Assembly: GCA_016201275.1 (NCBI GenBank)
Contig: JACQDB010000131.1
Coordinates: 1 to 47,102, forward strand
Origin: Acidobacteriota bacterium
Lineage (GTDB): Bacteria > Acidobacteriota > Blastocatellia > UBA7656
Length of the DNA: 47,102 bases
Reading direction: 5' to 3'
Below are positions 36,851 to 46,316 of this stretch, piece after piece; the first letter of the stretch is position 1; each line of letters begins with the position of its first letter. The notes below the pieces were generated by a model. That model was given only the letters and a program-made list of their open reading frames with translations. It searched no databases and was not told the DNA's origin. The translations under genes were made by a program, and so were the position numbers.

Positions 36851-37603
36851 ATGATTGGCAAATTTCTGGCTTGGCTGTTTTGGATAACCTTCCTGTTTTG
36901 CCTGAACGCCTCGGCGCAAACAGCCGATGAGTTAATTGGAAAGCACATAGAAGCTCGCGGCGGCCTGCAAAAGATAAAAGCCGTGCGAAGTATAAAAACC
37001 ACCGGCAAGTTGGTCGAGCAAAACATGAGTTTCCCCTTCACGATTTACCAAAAGCGCCCAGCGCTATTTCGTTTTGACGCCGATATTCAAGGCAAAATTC
37101 TCACGCTGGCTTATAACGGAGAGATGGGTTGGAAAATAGACCCGTTTCAAGCAAACCCCGAGTTGATACGCATGGCGGGAGCCGAATTAAGAGAGGCTCA
37201 GGAACAGGCAGATTTAGATGGTGCGCTCGTTGATTACCAGGAAAAAGGCCACCGTGTCGAATTTTTGGGTAAAGAGGAAGTGGGTGGCTCTGCTGTTTAC
37301 AAGCTCAAACTGAGCCTCAAGAATGGTGATGAGCAAACGATCTATCTTGATTGTCATAGCTATCTTGAAGTGAAGACGATTGCCTTGAAAATAACTCCTG
37401 CAGGCGAAATGGAGGTAGAAATCTACAAGAGGGACTACAAAATGGTGAATGGTTTGGCATGGGCGCACTCTATCGAAACCAGAATCCGCAAGCAATCTCT
37501 CTACACTCAATTGATAGACCAGGTTGAGATAGATTTGGCTATTGATAGCGCCGTGTTTAAGATGCCTGTAGAGGCTCAAGAAAAGAAAAGCTCTGGACAC
37601 TAA
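36851..37603 (+). CDS. Secreted LolA-like (outer-membrane lipoprotein-sorting fold) protein
   Basis: A 250-residue protein with a signal peptide (hydrophobic FLAWLFWITFLF, cleavage likely after ASA). The mature part (TADELIGKHIEARGG..., then alternating strands ending in VFKMP) resembles the LolA/LolB-like fold of periplasmic lipid- or lipoprotein-binding proteins common in Acidobacteriota. I see no catalytic motif. The start is fixed by AAAGGAGG just upstream. Nothing ties it to the biosynthetic locus beyond closeness. Fold assignment is by pattern only. Confidence 0.75.
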   Translation: MIGKFLAWLFWITFLFCLNASAQTADELIGKHIEARGGLQKIKAVRSIKTTGKLVEQNMSFPFTIYQKRPALFRFDADIQGKILTLAYNGEMGWKIDPFQANPELIRMAGAELREAQEQADLDGALVDYQEKGHRVEFLGKEEVGGSAVYKLKLSLKNGDEQTIYLDCHSYLEVKTIALKITPAGEMEVEIYKRDYKMVNGLAWAHSIETRIRKQSLYTQLIDQVEIDLAIDSAVFKMPVEAQEKKSSGH

Positions 37604-37776
37604 GCTGCAACGAGTACCCTTACCGATTGAGTATGGGCTTGCCGAATGCAAAGCATCGTTGTCGGCTATGTTTTATGCCCCCCAATGCTGCTTGTCTGAC
37701 TGTACAATCGAAGTGTGACCCAATAAGGTCGCCCTGATGAGGGAACTCCCTGCGCTCGTCAGAGAGTGGTGAGTTG

Positions 37777-37958
37777 ATGCGAATTCATCTTCAAAAACAA
37801 GAACCGACGAAAGAAAGCGTTGCGGAGCAAAGCCTGGGTACACCACCTGCCTTACCGCCCTGTCCCTGTTGTGGCGCGGACACGACTCATTTTTTTCACC
37901 TCAATACCTCCCTGACAACGGTCAACTGTGTTCGCTCTGCGGTGCAAGGCAGTTTTGA
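37777..37958 (+). pseudogene. Small zinc-ribbon protein, frameshifted at a T7 run
   Basis: From the ATG at 37777 (preceded by GGTGAG) the frame encodes CPCCGADTTHFF, the first half of a zinc ribbon. It then hits a run of seven T (37890-37896), and the frame loses sense beyond it. Two bases over, the DNA reads LPDNGQLCSLCGARQF and stops at 37956-37958. Adding one T to the run joins both halves into a ~60-residue protein with a CxxC...CxxC pair. It is either a recent frameshift, a sequencing error in the homopolymer, or slippage. Confidence 0.55.
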
Positions 37959-38285
37959 AAACACCTGCCTGAACCTCCTGGCGTGGCTGTTTTTTGCCTG
38001 ACAACTTTTGCCTGCGAGACCGCAATGGCTTTGATCTTTCATAGACTGGCGCGTTTTAGAAAATCCTTCCTTTACATTTCTTCCAAGGTCATATCACCAC
38101 AATTCCATAGAAAATCAGCCATCACATTGGCAAGCAAAAAAGTTCTGTCGGGCTTTGCGACAGCCCCGAAGGAGAAAAGATTTTGAATCAAATTTGAGCC
38201 GGATTTAAAGACTTTAAAGGGCGCCTGTGAGTATTATGTATAGCGCGGAGGGCAAAAGGCTCTGACTTTGCTACTTCTTGAGGTT

Positions 38286-38326
38286 TCGTTGGGCTGTGAG
38301 GTCTGCCTCAGGCAAGAGCCCAACGA
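38286..38326. other. Nested hairpin about 260 bp upstream of multicopper oxidase
   Basis: The outer stem of 10 bp (38286-38295 with 38317-38326) is exact; a 4-bp inner stem (GAGG/CCTC) lies in the loop. No T-run follows. It may be an RNA element or a leftover palindrome. Confidence 0.4.
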
Positions 38327-38590
38327 TGAAAGTCTGTCTGAAGTTGAAAAAAATCCTGGCGAAGCCGGAAAGCAAAGGCGGCGCGATAGGCGGTAGCTTG
38401 TCTTTGTGAAACGACGAATTATGGCAATCAGGCAATCGCCATTTCCCAGAGGCATTGAGCCGGAAGGGTGAGGAGACTCGAAGCTTTTGCCCGACAGGCA
38501 AGCGAATTTTTGATTACGCTGTAGAACCCCTGTAATCCATCGCCTGAAACTTCTTCCGTAAAATTTCTTTCAAATCGTGCTGGAGATTCT

Positions 38591-40381
38591 ATGCCGAAAA
38601 GGCAGGAAAAGAAGCGGAAAGATTCCAAAATAACCAGAAGGGAGGCGCTCAAGCTTGGCTTGATGACAAGTGGCGTCACGCTTTTGACTTCGACCAAATC
38701 CTTTCGCACACATTTTCTGGAGGCTAAAGTTTGTGCCAATGGTTCTGCTGAAGATGGGGTGGATAGGCCTATAAATAGTCCGCCAACTCGCCCTTTCCTA
38801 CAGCGGCTACCCATTCCTCCAATCGCGGTTCCGCAACCAGGCTTGAACCCTGCGCCCAGCAGAAAAGCCAATATGGCTGGTGGCGAAGCGCTGCGTGCAG
38901 AGCATCAAAGATGGGATGACTTTCCGCAAAAGGTTTTATATAAAATCCATCAGAAGGCTGGCTTGCACCAATTCCATCCTCAACTTCCTCCTACGCCGGT
39001 CTGGGGCTATGACGGAATCGTACCCGGCCCAACGATTCTAGCCCAACAGGGTGTGCCCGCGCTGGTACGCTTTTATAATAATTTGCCCGCAGACCATAAA
39101 GGTTGGGGCATTCCGGAAACCACCATCCATCTGCACAACGCCCATACCGCTTCAGAAAGTGATGGCTTTGCCGCAGACTTTTTTATGCCCGGACAGTTCA
39201 AAGATAATCTCTATTTAAACACCCCTGCCGGGATAGACGCATTTCCTGAAACCAAAGGCGACCCGAGGGAAGCCAGACATACCTTATGGTTTCACGACCA
39301 TCGCGTTGATTTCACCGCGCACAATACCTACAAAGGATTGGCTGCTCTCTACCTGATCTTTGATGATAAGGACACGGGAGTTGAAAAAGACCTCAGACCG
39401 GGAGCTTTGCAACTCCCCGCTGGCTACGGGCAGTTTGATATTCCTTTGATTCTTTCAGATAAATTGTTCAATCCTGATGGCAGTCTGTTTGGCGGCATTC
39501 CCGGCAGTGCGCCTCCACTCGGTGATAAATTCTGTGTCAATGGCGTGATTCAACCATATTTACCGGTCTTCAGGCGAAAATATCGTTTCCGCCTGTTGAA
39601 CACAGGTCCGTCACGTATATGGACGTTCACGCTCAGCGACCAAAGACCGTTTATCATCATAGCGACAGACGGCAATCTTCTGCCGTCGCCGCTTCCCATG
39701 AATATGCTGACCGTGAACGTAGCCGAGCGTTTTGACTTTATCCTGGATTTTTCCAAAGCTCAGCTTGGCGATAAAATATATCTGCAAAACACTCAGGCGA
39801 TGTTTGTCAGAGGAGGCACGGAACCCGTAGCGTTGCCGCCCAACATTGCCAACCTGGTGATGCGTTTCGATGTGGTTGGCGACTGCCCTGACGACAGCCG
39901 AATCCCTGAAACGCTGTGCGAGTTGCCGCCGATTGAACTCAACAAAATTGCCGGTACGAGAATCTGGAATTTCGATCTCGAAAACGGCATCTTTCTAGTA
40001 AACAATCGCATATTTGACGAGACACGTTGCGACGCGCAAGTGCAAAAAGGCACCGCTGAACGATGGATTCTGAGGAATAAACTGCCCCATTCCAGATGGG
40101 TACATCCGGTTCACATTCACTGCGAGGAGTTTCAAATTCTATCGTTCAACGGCGTCCGACCGCCGCCGCATCAGCGCGGCAGAAAAGATGTCATTGCTTT
40201 GTCAGGCGGCGATGAGGCAGAGATTTTTATGTGGTTTCGGGATTTCACGGGGAAGTATTTGATTCATTGCCACAACCTGGCTCACGAAGACGATTTTATG
40301 ATGGTGCGGTGGGATATTGTTGATCAGCCGCTACCCCAACCAGCCGCTACCTTCATCCCTCATGAAAAAAGGATTTTGTAG
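38591..40381 (+). CDS. Multicopper oxidase with Tat-like leader
   Basis: A 596-residue laccase/CotA/bilirubin oxidase-like enzyme that couples oxidation of an organic or metal substrate to reduction of O2 to water. The N-terminus has a twin-arginine-like motif TRREALKLG followed by a weakly hydrophobic stretch, suggesting folded export. Copper ligands are visible in all four motifs: HLHNAH, WFHDH, HPVHIH and HCHNLAHEDDFMM, with Met as probable T1 axial ligand. GGAG lies shortly before the ATG. The SCO-type chaperone gene begins 5 bp downstream, which fits copper delivery to this enzyme. The substrate is not predictable here. Confidence 0.92.
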   Translation: MPKRQEKKRKDSKITRREALKLGLMTSGVTLLTSTKSFRTHFLEAKVCANGSAEDGVDRPINSPPTRPFLQRLPIPPIAVPQPGLNPAPSRKANMAGGEALRAEHQRWDDFPQKVLYKIHQKAGLHQFHPQLPPTPVWGYDGIVPGPTILAQQGVPALVRFYNNLPADHKGWGIPETTIHLHNAHTASESDGFAADFFMPGQFKDNLYLNTPAGIDAFPETKGDPREARHTLWFHDHRVDFTAHNTYKGLAALYLIFDDKDTGVEKDLRPGALQLPAGYGQFDIPLILSDKLFNPDGSLFGGIPGSAPPLGDKFCVNGVIQPYLPVFRRKYRFRLLNTGPSRIWTFTLSDQRPFIIIATDGNLLPSPLPMNMLTVNVAERFDFILDFSKAQLGDKIYLQNTQAMFVRGGTEPVALPPNIANLVMRFDVVGDCPDDSRIPETLCELPPIELNKIAGTRIWNFDLENGIFLVNNRIFDETRCDAQVQKGTAERWILRNKLPHSRWVHPVHIHCEEFQILSFNGVRPPPHQRGRKDVIALSGGDEAEIFMWFRDFTGKYLIHCHNLAHEDDFMMVRWDIVDQPLPQPAATFIPHEKRIL

Positions 40382-40386
40382 GATAG

Positions 40387-40980
40387 ATGAACAGAAGAAC
40401 TTTTCTTACAAAAGCAGCAAAACCTTTTTCTTTGGATGCGCTCTGGCGTAGGCATTACACCAATGTTGTGCTGACGACGCACGAGGGCAAGCAAGTCAGA
40501 TTCTACGACGATTTGATCAAGGGAAAGATTGCCGCCATCAACTTCATATACGTCAACTGCGAAGGGATTTGTCCGCTGACAACCACAAATCTGATCCAGG
40601 TTCAAGAAGCTCTGAAAGACCGAGTCGGTCGAGACATATTTCTGTATTCGATTACTCTCAAACCGGAGCAAGATGATCCGACGGCTCTGAAACACTTCGC
40701 GCAGATGCACGGCGTGAAGTTACCTGGCTGGCTCTTTTTGACTGGCGACCCCGATGAAATCGAAACCCTTCGTTTCAGACTCTTCAGCGTTGACAGCCCG
40801 AACATAGACGAAAACATAGAGCAACACACGGGCATGATTCACCTGGTCAACGAGCCGATTAAGCGAACTTGCAAAGTCCCTGCTCTGGCAACTCCCAGAC
40901 AGATTATACAGTCCATCTCCTGGATGGAACCGACTACTGTCAGAATGATGAAACGAAGCAAACCAACACAAGCCCTATGA
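40387..40980 (+). CDS. SCO1/SenC-type copper chaperone
   Basis: A 197-residue thioredoxin-fold protein. SCO proteins bind copper through a CxxxC pair and a distant His and deliver it to oxidases. The pair is Cys58/Cys62 in NCEGICPLTT and the His is probably His147 (QHTGMIH). The N-terminus RRTFLTKAA looks like a remnant of a twin-arginine leader but lacks a clear hydrophobic core, so localisation is unsure. It lies 5 bp after the multicopper oxidase and its stop overlaps the next start (ATGA), so all three are co-translated. Confidence 0.88.
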   Translation: MNRRTFLTKAAKPFSLDALWRRHYTNVVLTTHEGKQVRFYDDLIKGKIAAINFIYVNCEGICPLTTTNLIQVQEALKDRVGRDIFLYSITLKPEQDDPTALKHFAQMHGVKLPGWLFLTGDPDEIETLRFRLFSVDSPNIDENIEQHTGMIHLVNEPIKRTCKVPALATPRQIIQSISWMEPTTVRMMKRSKPTQAL

Positions 40981-41939
40981 AGCCAGCCCTCTTTTTCCTT
41001 TCCTTCTGTTTTGCTTTCCCTGTAGCAGCAGAAGTGTCTTTCTCTCAGAGCGCGAGTTGCGGGTTTGACATCATAGGGATGTGGCAAGCGAAAAGCTTTG
41101 GAAATGAGGAAGCATCTCCGGTCTTTTATAAGTTTGCGGCCGACGGCACGGTCACAGTGCTGACAGGTAGCCGTAGCCAGAAGTCTTCAACATCTCAACA
41201 GACAGCCAAAGCTCGCTACAGGCTGGATAATTCGACAGCGCCAAAATTCATTGAGTTTACCGCACGCCACGCCGGAGTTTTCTTTCCGGCTGGAAAAAAC
41301 GTTTTCCCGATTGCTGAATTCGATGAGCATCACTTTGCTGCCCGTAAATCAACCGGGAGGTTGTGGCAGTGGATCAGAGTTCCTGAGCATAGATATTTTC
41401 TTACGTTCGTGGCGCGCCAGGGTACACTTGAAGTGGGTGGGGCGGCTTTCGCTATGTGGACGCAATTTGACGGGCGTAAACGTCAGCTTGATGCTCTTGG
41501 CTTTTATACGAATGGTAGCAGCGGAGCCTTCGGCGTGATTCCGGTCAAACTCTATAACCAATTTGTGACAGACCGTATTGCAGATTCTGATGTGATGTTA
41601 CGCCTCGAATTGAGCGCCTCAGAGTTTGCAAGAACGCGCAGGATTTGGCAGGTTTGGCAGCAGCGCGCCCGCACCGGTATGCTGCTTTACACTATTTCTC
41701 ACCTGAATTTGATGAGCTTTTTAACCAGAGTAACCGATAGTCTCAACCAATGCAGTGCGAGACTAAAAGTACATAAGCTGGACTGGTCTGTAGCCGACGA
41801 AATGGCAACTCAATATAATCTGCCACAGATTCCTTTCCAATTTATCAAAGAACTCAGACAACGAAATCACTCGCAACATATTACGGAAGCCGCCATCACA
41901 GAAGCAGAGTGGCCTATACAACGGCTGCCCAAACCGTGA
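40977..41939 (+). CDS. Secreted protein with lipocalin-like N-terminus
   Basis: A 320-residue protein. I chose the ATG at 40977, which overlaps the upstream stop as ATGA and starts a signal peptide (ALFFLSFCFAFPVAA); the longer frame from 40869 has no such signal. Mature residues (GMWQAKSF...YKFAADGTVTVLTG) recall lipocalin-like domains with G-x-W and a DGT turn. The C-terminal ~150 residues are unrecognised and have no catalytic motif. Translational coupling to the SCO-like gene suggests a role with the multicopper oxidase, perhaps substrate binding; this is inference. Confidence 0.7.
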   Translation: MKPALFFLSFCFAFPVAAEVSFSQSASCGFDIIGMWQAKSFGNEEASPVFYKFAADGTVTVLTGSRSQKSSTSQQTAKARYRLDNSTAPKFIEFTARHAGVFFPAGKNVFPIAEFDEHHFAARKSTGRLWQWIRVPEHRYFLTFVARQGTLEVGGAAFAMWTQFDGRKRQLDALGFYTNGSSGAFGVIPVKLYNQFVTDRIADSDVMLRLELSASEFARTRRIWQVWQQRARTGMLLYTISHLNLMSFLTRVTDSLNQCSARLKVHKLDWSVADEMATQYNLPQIPFQFIKELRQRNHSQHITEAAITEAEWPIQRLPKP

Positions 41940-42090
41940 ATTCAAGTTCGGGCATAGACGGAAACCGCATTCAAAGAGTTCGACTTGCGGCGATGGCGGA
42001 TTGTGAACGACCAATACTCCAGCGCTACCTTACAGCCGCTTCTCAAAGGGACGAGAAGCGCTGCACCCAATCATTGATAAGGAGAAACCC

Positions 42091-43809
42091 ATGAAGATCA
42101 ACTACACCTTTGTCTTGATGAACAACAGGCTGATGACAAGCATTGCCCTCTGGCGCGTACTGTTCGTCTGCCTGACCTTGGCTTTAACCCTCTCCCCATA
42201 TCTGCTATCGGTTACAGCAGCAGCAAGCGAACCGACGACCGGCGATTTCAATAGCCCTTCTGACCGCAGCGACAAGCTTGCCAGAGCAGGTGACTTGGAC
42301 AGCCGTTTCGGCACAGGCGGCAAGGTTGTTACAGACTTTGCTGGCGGCCTTGATGAAGCGCACAACGTGGTTTTGCAAAGCGATGGCAAGATTGTCGTTG
42401 CAGGGGATTCGGGAGACGCATCTGATGAAGTTACAACCTCAGATTTTGGGCTGGCGCGTTACAACCCTGACGGCTCACTGGATGCAGGTTTTGGCACAGG
42501 CGGCAAGGTTACCGCAGACTTTGCGAAGGGTTTCGATCAGGTGCTGGGTCTGGCATTGCAAAGCGATGGGCGCATTATCGCTGCCGGTTATGCGAAAACC
42601 AAAACCGGCAAAGACTGGGGGGTGGCGCGCTTCAACACAGATGGCTCACTCGATTCCAGCTTTGGCACAGGCGGCAAGGTTACCACCGATTTTGCCAATA
42701 ATTTTGACTCTGCGGATGCCGTGGTGGTACAAAACGATGGACGCATCATTATTGCCGGATTCGCCACTACCAGTACGAATATGGATTTCGCCCTGGTGCG
42801 TTACAACCGTGACGGCTCGCTGGATTCCAGCTTTGGCAACGGCGGAAAAGTTACCACCGATTTTGCCAAAGGGGCAGACAATGCGCCTGCTGTAGCCCTG
42901 CAAAGCGACGGCAAAATTATTGCTGCCGGAAGGGCGCGCACCAGTTGGTCGGGCTTTGACTTCGCCCTGGTGCGTTACAACCGTGACGGCTCACTCGATA
43001 GCAGTTTCGGGAAAGGCGGCAAGGTCACTACGGACTTTGGCGGCGGGGCAGAAGGCATACGTGCGATGGCTATCCAAAGCGATAGTCGAATCGTTGTCGC
43101 AGGATTTACCAATCGCGGGGAGACCAATCTCAACTTTGCGGTGGCGCGTTACCAGAGCGACGGCTCACTCGATTCCAACTTCGGCAAAGACGGCAAAGTG
43201 ATTACGGATTTTGCCCTCAATTTTGAAGATGCGGCGCACAGCGTAGCCCTGCAAAGCGACGGTCGAATTGTGGTCGTCGGGCATACTGTTCAAGGTGGTA
43301 CAAACTATGATTTCGCGCTAGCGCGCTACCATACCGACGGTTCACTCGATAGCAGTTTCGGTAATCAAGGTCTGTTGACAACCGATCTGGGAACGGCTCA
43401 GGATTGGCCCTTCTGCGTAGCCATTCAAAAAGATGGGCATCTGGTTGTCGTAGGCAGATTACGCAATGTTGCTTCAGATTATGATTTTGCGATTGTCAGA
43501 TACAAAGCTTTTCCATTTGACATCAAGATTCAGGACGAGCGTTCTGGCGATCTCATTCAATTCAACTCTCAAATTGGCGATTATCGCTTCACCAAAGGCA
43601 GTGCAGGCGGTTTGGCATTCAATGGTCGAGGTCTTGTCACGCAGGCAAAATGCAAAATAACCCTGACCGACAGTCCATCGGACAGCACGATTATCGCGCA
43701 GGTCAATCCCTGCAAAAACCTCGGCAAAGCGAAAATCACCCGCCAGGGGCAACCGACCATCGCCATTGTGGACGCCAAGATAGGCGACCATAAGCTTACG
43801 AAACATTGA
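42091..43809 (+). CDS. Secreted delta-60 repeat protein
   Basis: A 572-residue protein with a signal peptide (hydrophobic VLFVCLTLALTL, cleavage near AAA) and AAGGAG 7 bp before the ATG. From residue 67 to about 472 there are seven tandem repeats of about 58 residues, each with GSLDSSFGxGGKVTTDF, a VALQSDGKIIxAG strand and ALVRYNxDG, which matches the delta-60 repeat family thought to fold as a beta-propeller-like array. The repeats are also visible in DNA at about 174-bp spacing (42289-43506). The ~100-residue C-terminal part has two Cys and may be a separate beta domain. Function unknown; surface or matrix role is likely. Confidence 0.9.
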   Translation: MKINYTFVLMNNRLMTSIALWRVLFVCLTLALTLSPYLLSVTAAASEPTTGDFNSPSDRSDKLARAGDLDSRFGTGGKVVTDFAGGLDEAHNVVLQSDGKIVVAGDSGDASDEVTTSDFGLARYNPDGSLDAGFGTGGKVTADFAKGFDQVLGLALQSDGRIIAAGYAKTKTGKDWGVARFNTDGSLDSSFGTGGKVTTDFANNFDSADAVVVQNDGRIIIAGFATTSTNMDFALVRYNRDGSLDSSFGNGGKVTTDFAKGADNAPAVALQSDGKIIAAGRARTSWSGFDFALVRYNRDGSLDSSFGKGGKVTTDFGGGAEGIRAMAIQSDSRIVVAGFTNRGETNLNFAVARYQSDGSLDSNFGKDGKVITDFALNFEDAAHSVALQSDGRIVVVGHTVQGGTNYDFALARYHTDGSLDSSFGNQGLLTTDLGTAQDWPFCVAIQKDGHLVVVGRLRNVASDYDFAIVRYKAFPFDIKIQDERSGDLIQFNSQIGDYRFTKGSAGGLAFNGRGLVTQAKCKITLTDSPSDSTIIAQVNPCKNLGKAKITRQGQPTIAIVDAKIGDHKLTKH

Positions 43810-43973
43810 CGCGAATCAGTTCTCACTCTCCGAACGCCAGGATTTCCAGCCCGAAAAAACAGCCGTAATCAATCTCTGAATTGCACCCTCTGGGAGGGAT
43901 CGTTGCAGAGGGGCAAAGTGGATTTTGAAAAGAGCTTTTATATAGCTCTCACGAGCGAAAAGGGAGATGGCAA

Positions 43974-45101
43974 ATGAAGCCTCATAAAGTAATCACTTTA
44001 ATAGGCACGCGACAAGAAGCCATCAAACTGATGCCGATTGTGCGCGAGTTGAACCGCCGCAAGGAGGTCTTTGAACATACCCTGATTACGACGGCGCAGC
44101 ATCGGGAAATGCTCCATCAAGTGTTGCAGGCTTTCCGAGTAAAGCCCGATATTGACCTATCACTGATGCGCTACAATCAACGGCTGGGTGACTTCGCATC
44201 AAAGGCATACGCCGCCTTATTTAAACTGTTTGGCAGTCTCAAACCGGATGCGGTGCTGATTCAAGGTGCTACGACGACCGTCACCATCGGTGCGCTTGCG
44301 GCTTTCTATCAAGGTGCAAGAGTCGGGCATATAGAAGCCGGTTGGCGGACGTTTGATACTCGGAATCCTTTCCCGGAAGAGAAGAATCGCAGCATTGTCA
44401 GGAGCATTGCCGATTGGCATTTTGCTCCCACAGAGCGAGCGCAACTCAATCTGATAGGCGAGGGCGTTCGGCACGACAATATATTCATCACCGGCAACAC
44501 CATTATTGATGCCCTCAAAACCCTGTCACTCGACACACCTTTCGAGGCTGAGAGGTTGAATGGCATAGATTTTGACCATCAGCGCGTGTTGCTTGTGACG
44601 GCACACCGCCGCGAAAATCACGGCCTGCCGCTGCGCTCGATTTGCCGCGCTCTGCGAAGCATCATTGCCGCCTTTGCCGACGTGGAGATAGTCTTTCCGG
44701 TGCATCGCAATTCTCAAGTAAGCAGAGTTGCAGAGGAAGAATTGGCGGACATCTCTGCCATTCATCTGATAGAGCCGGCCTCTTACACTGACCTGCTCCG
44801 GGTGATGAGCCGCTGCTATTTTGTGCTGACGGATTCGAGCGGTATTCAAATAGAGGCTCCTTCTTTCAACAAGCCTGTACTGGTACTGCGGGAAACGACC
44901 GCGCAACCAGAGAGTATCGCAAGCGGCGCAGTTCAAATCGTCGGAATCGGTGAAGGTCAAATTGTCAACGCCGCCACGCAACTGTTAACCGATTCACAAA
45001 AATATAGCATCATGAGCGCAACCGAAAACCCGTTTGGTGAGGTTCAGGCGGCGGAAAAGATCGTGACCATACTGGAACAGCGTCTCGCCAATTCCTGCTA
45101 A
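43974..45101 (+). CDS. wecB: UDP-N-acetylglucosamine 2-epimerase (non-hydrolysing)
   Basis: A 375-residue GT-B-fold enzyme that interconverts UDP-GlcNAc and UDP-ManNAc for cell-surface polysaccharides. Signatures are GTRQEAIKLMP (normally GTRPEAIK), GHIEAGWRTFDTRNPFPEE, VTAHRRENHG and TDSSGIQIEAP. GGGAG lies just before the ATG. The next gene, 126 bp later, makes a GDP-sugar, suggesting the start of a polysaccharide locus that runs off the right edge. Confidence 0.92.
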   Translation: MKPHKVITLIGTRQEAIKLMPIVRELNRRKEVFEHTLITTAQHREMLHQVLQAFRVKPDIDLSLMRYNQRLGDFASKAYAALFKLFGSLKPDAVLIQGATTTVTIGALAAFYQGARVGHIEAGWRTFDTRNPFPEEKNRSIVRSIADWHFAPTERAQLNLIGEGVRHDNIFITGNTIIDALKTLSLDTPFEAERLNGIDFDHQRVLLVTAHRRENHGLPLRSICRALRSIIAAFADVEIVFPVHRNSQVSRVAEEELADISAIHLIEPASYTDLLRVMSRCYFVLTDSSGIQIEAPSFNKPVLVLRETTAQPESIASGAVQIVGIGEGQIVNAATQLLTDSQKYSIMSATENPFGEVQAAEKIVTILEQRLANSC

Positions 45102-45227
45102 CCGTAACCGATCTTTGCCGCTCACTCGCGGGATGTATTGGTAGCAGAGAATTGGCAACTTACCTGATTTTGAAAAGATTCAACTTGCGGCTGATGCCGT
45201 AAGCTGATTTGGAGGAAGATAAGATTT

Positions 45228-46274
45228 ATGGCAAAACGTGCTTTGATTACCGGAATAACCGGACAAGACGGCTCCTATCTGGCTGAACTGCTACTTGAAA
45301 AAGGCTACGAGGTTTATGGTCTGATTCGCAGGTCTTCCTCTTTCAACACGCAAAGAATTGATCATCTCTATCAAGACCCGCACGCGCCGGATACTCGTTT
45401 GCGCCTGATTTATGGTGATTTGAATGACTCAAGTTCTCTGAATTCGATATTGCGTCAGGTCAATGCCGATGAAGTTTATAATCTAGGCGCTCAATCTCAT
45501 GTTCGTGTGAGCTTTGATTTGCCTGAATACACCTCTGAAGTATCTGGCTTAGGGGTTGTGAGAATGCTGGAAGCGATTCGCCTCTTGGGGATGAAGCCGA
45601 AATTTTATCAGGCTTCATCTTCGGAATTGTTCGGCAAAGTCTTGGAGGTTCCGCAAACCGAGCGCACCTCTTTTTACCCGCGCTCTCCTTATGCCTGCGC
45701 CAAAACCTATGGCTATTACATCACCATAAACTACCGTGAATCTTATAAATTATTTGCCAGCAATGGCATTCTTTTTAATCACGAATCCGAGCGCGGCGGC
45801 GAAACCTTTGTCGGGCGAAAAATTACTCGCGCCGCAACCCGAATCAAGATGGGATTGCAAGAGAAACTCTATCTTGGAAATCTTGACGCAAAGCGCGATT
45901 GGGGACATGCCAGAGACTACGTAGAAGCGATGTATCTGATGCTACAAGCCAATGAGCCAGACGATTTTGTTATTGCAACAGGCGAGGCACATTCTGTAAG
46001 AGAATTTCTTGACGAAGCTTTTACTTATCTGAATCTGGACTGGCAAAAGTATGTCGAAATTGACCCCCGTTACTACAGACCTGCCGAGGTTGATCTGTTG
46101 TTGGGTGATGCCAGCAAAGCTCGACGAATTCTCGGTTGGGAGCCGAAAGTTAGTTTTAAACAGTTGGTTCGCCAAATGGTTGATAGTGATCTGCACCTCG
46201 CCAGGCGAGAACATTTCATCGCCGAGCGAGAAGGTGCCTCTCAGGTTGCAACGATGAGTTGGGGAGCAAACTAA
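45228..46274 (+). CDS. gmd: GDP-mannose 4,6-dehydratase
   Basis: A 348-residue extended SDR that turns GDP-mannose into GDP-4-keto-6-deoxymannose, precursor of GDP-fucose, rhamnose or perosamine. It has the NADP-binding [14 protein letters not shown], family-typical [19 protein letters not shown] and the catalytic YxxxK in [10 protein letters not shown], and [17 protein letters not shown] lies 12 bp before the ATG. Its partner reductase or aminotransferase is not in the window. Confidence 0.95.
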   Translation: MAKRALITGITGQDGSYLAELLLEKGYEVYGLIRRSSSFNTQRIDHLYQDPHAPDTRLRLIYGDLNDSSSLNSILRQVNADEVYNLGAQSHVRVSFDLPEYTSEVSGLGVVRMLEAIRLLGMKPKFYQASSSELFGKVLEVPQTERTSFYPRSPYACAKTYGYYITINYRESYKLFASNGILFNHESERGGETFVGRKITRAATRIKMGLQEKLYLGNLDAKRDWGHARDYVEAMYLMLQANEPDDFVIATGEAHSVREFLDEAFTYLNLDWQKYVEIDPRYYRPAEVDLLLGDASKARRILGWEPKVSFKQLVRQMVDSDLHLARREHFIAEREGASQVATMSWGAN

Positions 46275-46316
46275 AGATTGTTCAAGGCTTGCAAGGCGCG
46301 AGTATTTGCTGGATTG

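Larger units (their letters stand above)
37604..38590. other. Gene-poor region with one frameshifted small gene
   Basis: Apart from the broken zinc-ribbon gene at 37777-37958 and a hairpin at 38286-38326, I see no gene. The frames at 37983-38186 (+) and 38234-38455 or 38428-38871 (-) lack family motifs, and the last overlaps the start of the multicopper oxidase gene. Confidence 0.55.

Noticed and set aside
37983-38186. 67-codon frame after the zinc-ribbon pseudogene
   Set aside because: No motif and no Shine-Dalgarno; probably chance.
40869-40976. N-terminal extension of the lipocalin-like protein
   Set aside because: Overlaps the SCO gene in another frame and lacks the signal peptide that begins at 40977.
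42289-43506. Regular ~174-bp DNA periodicity, considered as a CRISPR or tandem satellite
   Set aside because: The repeats are in frame, degenerate and code for the delta-60 protein repeats; no spacers or cas genes.
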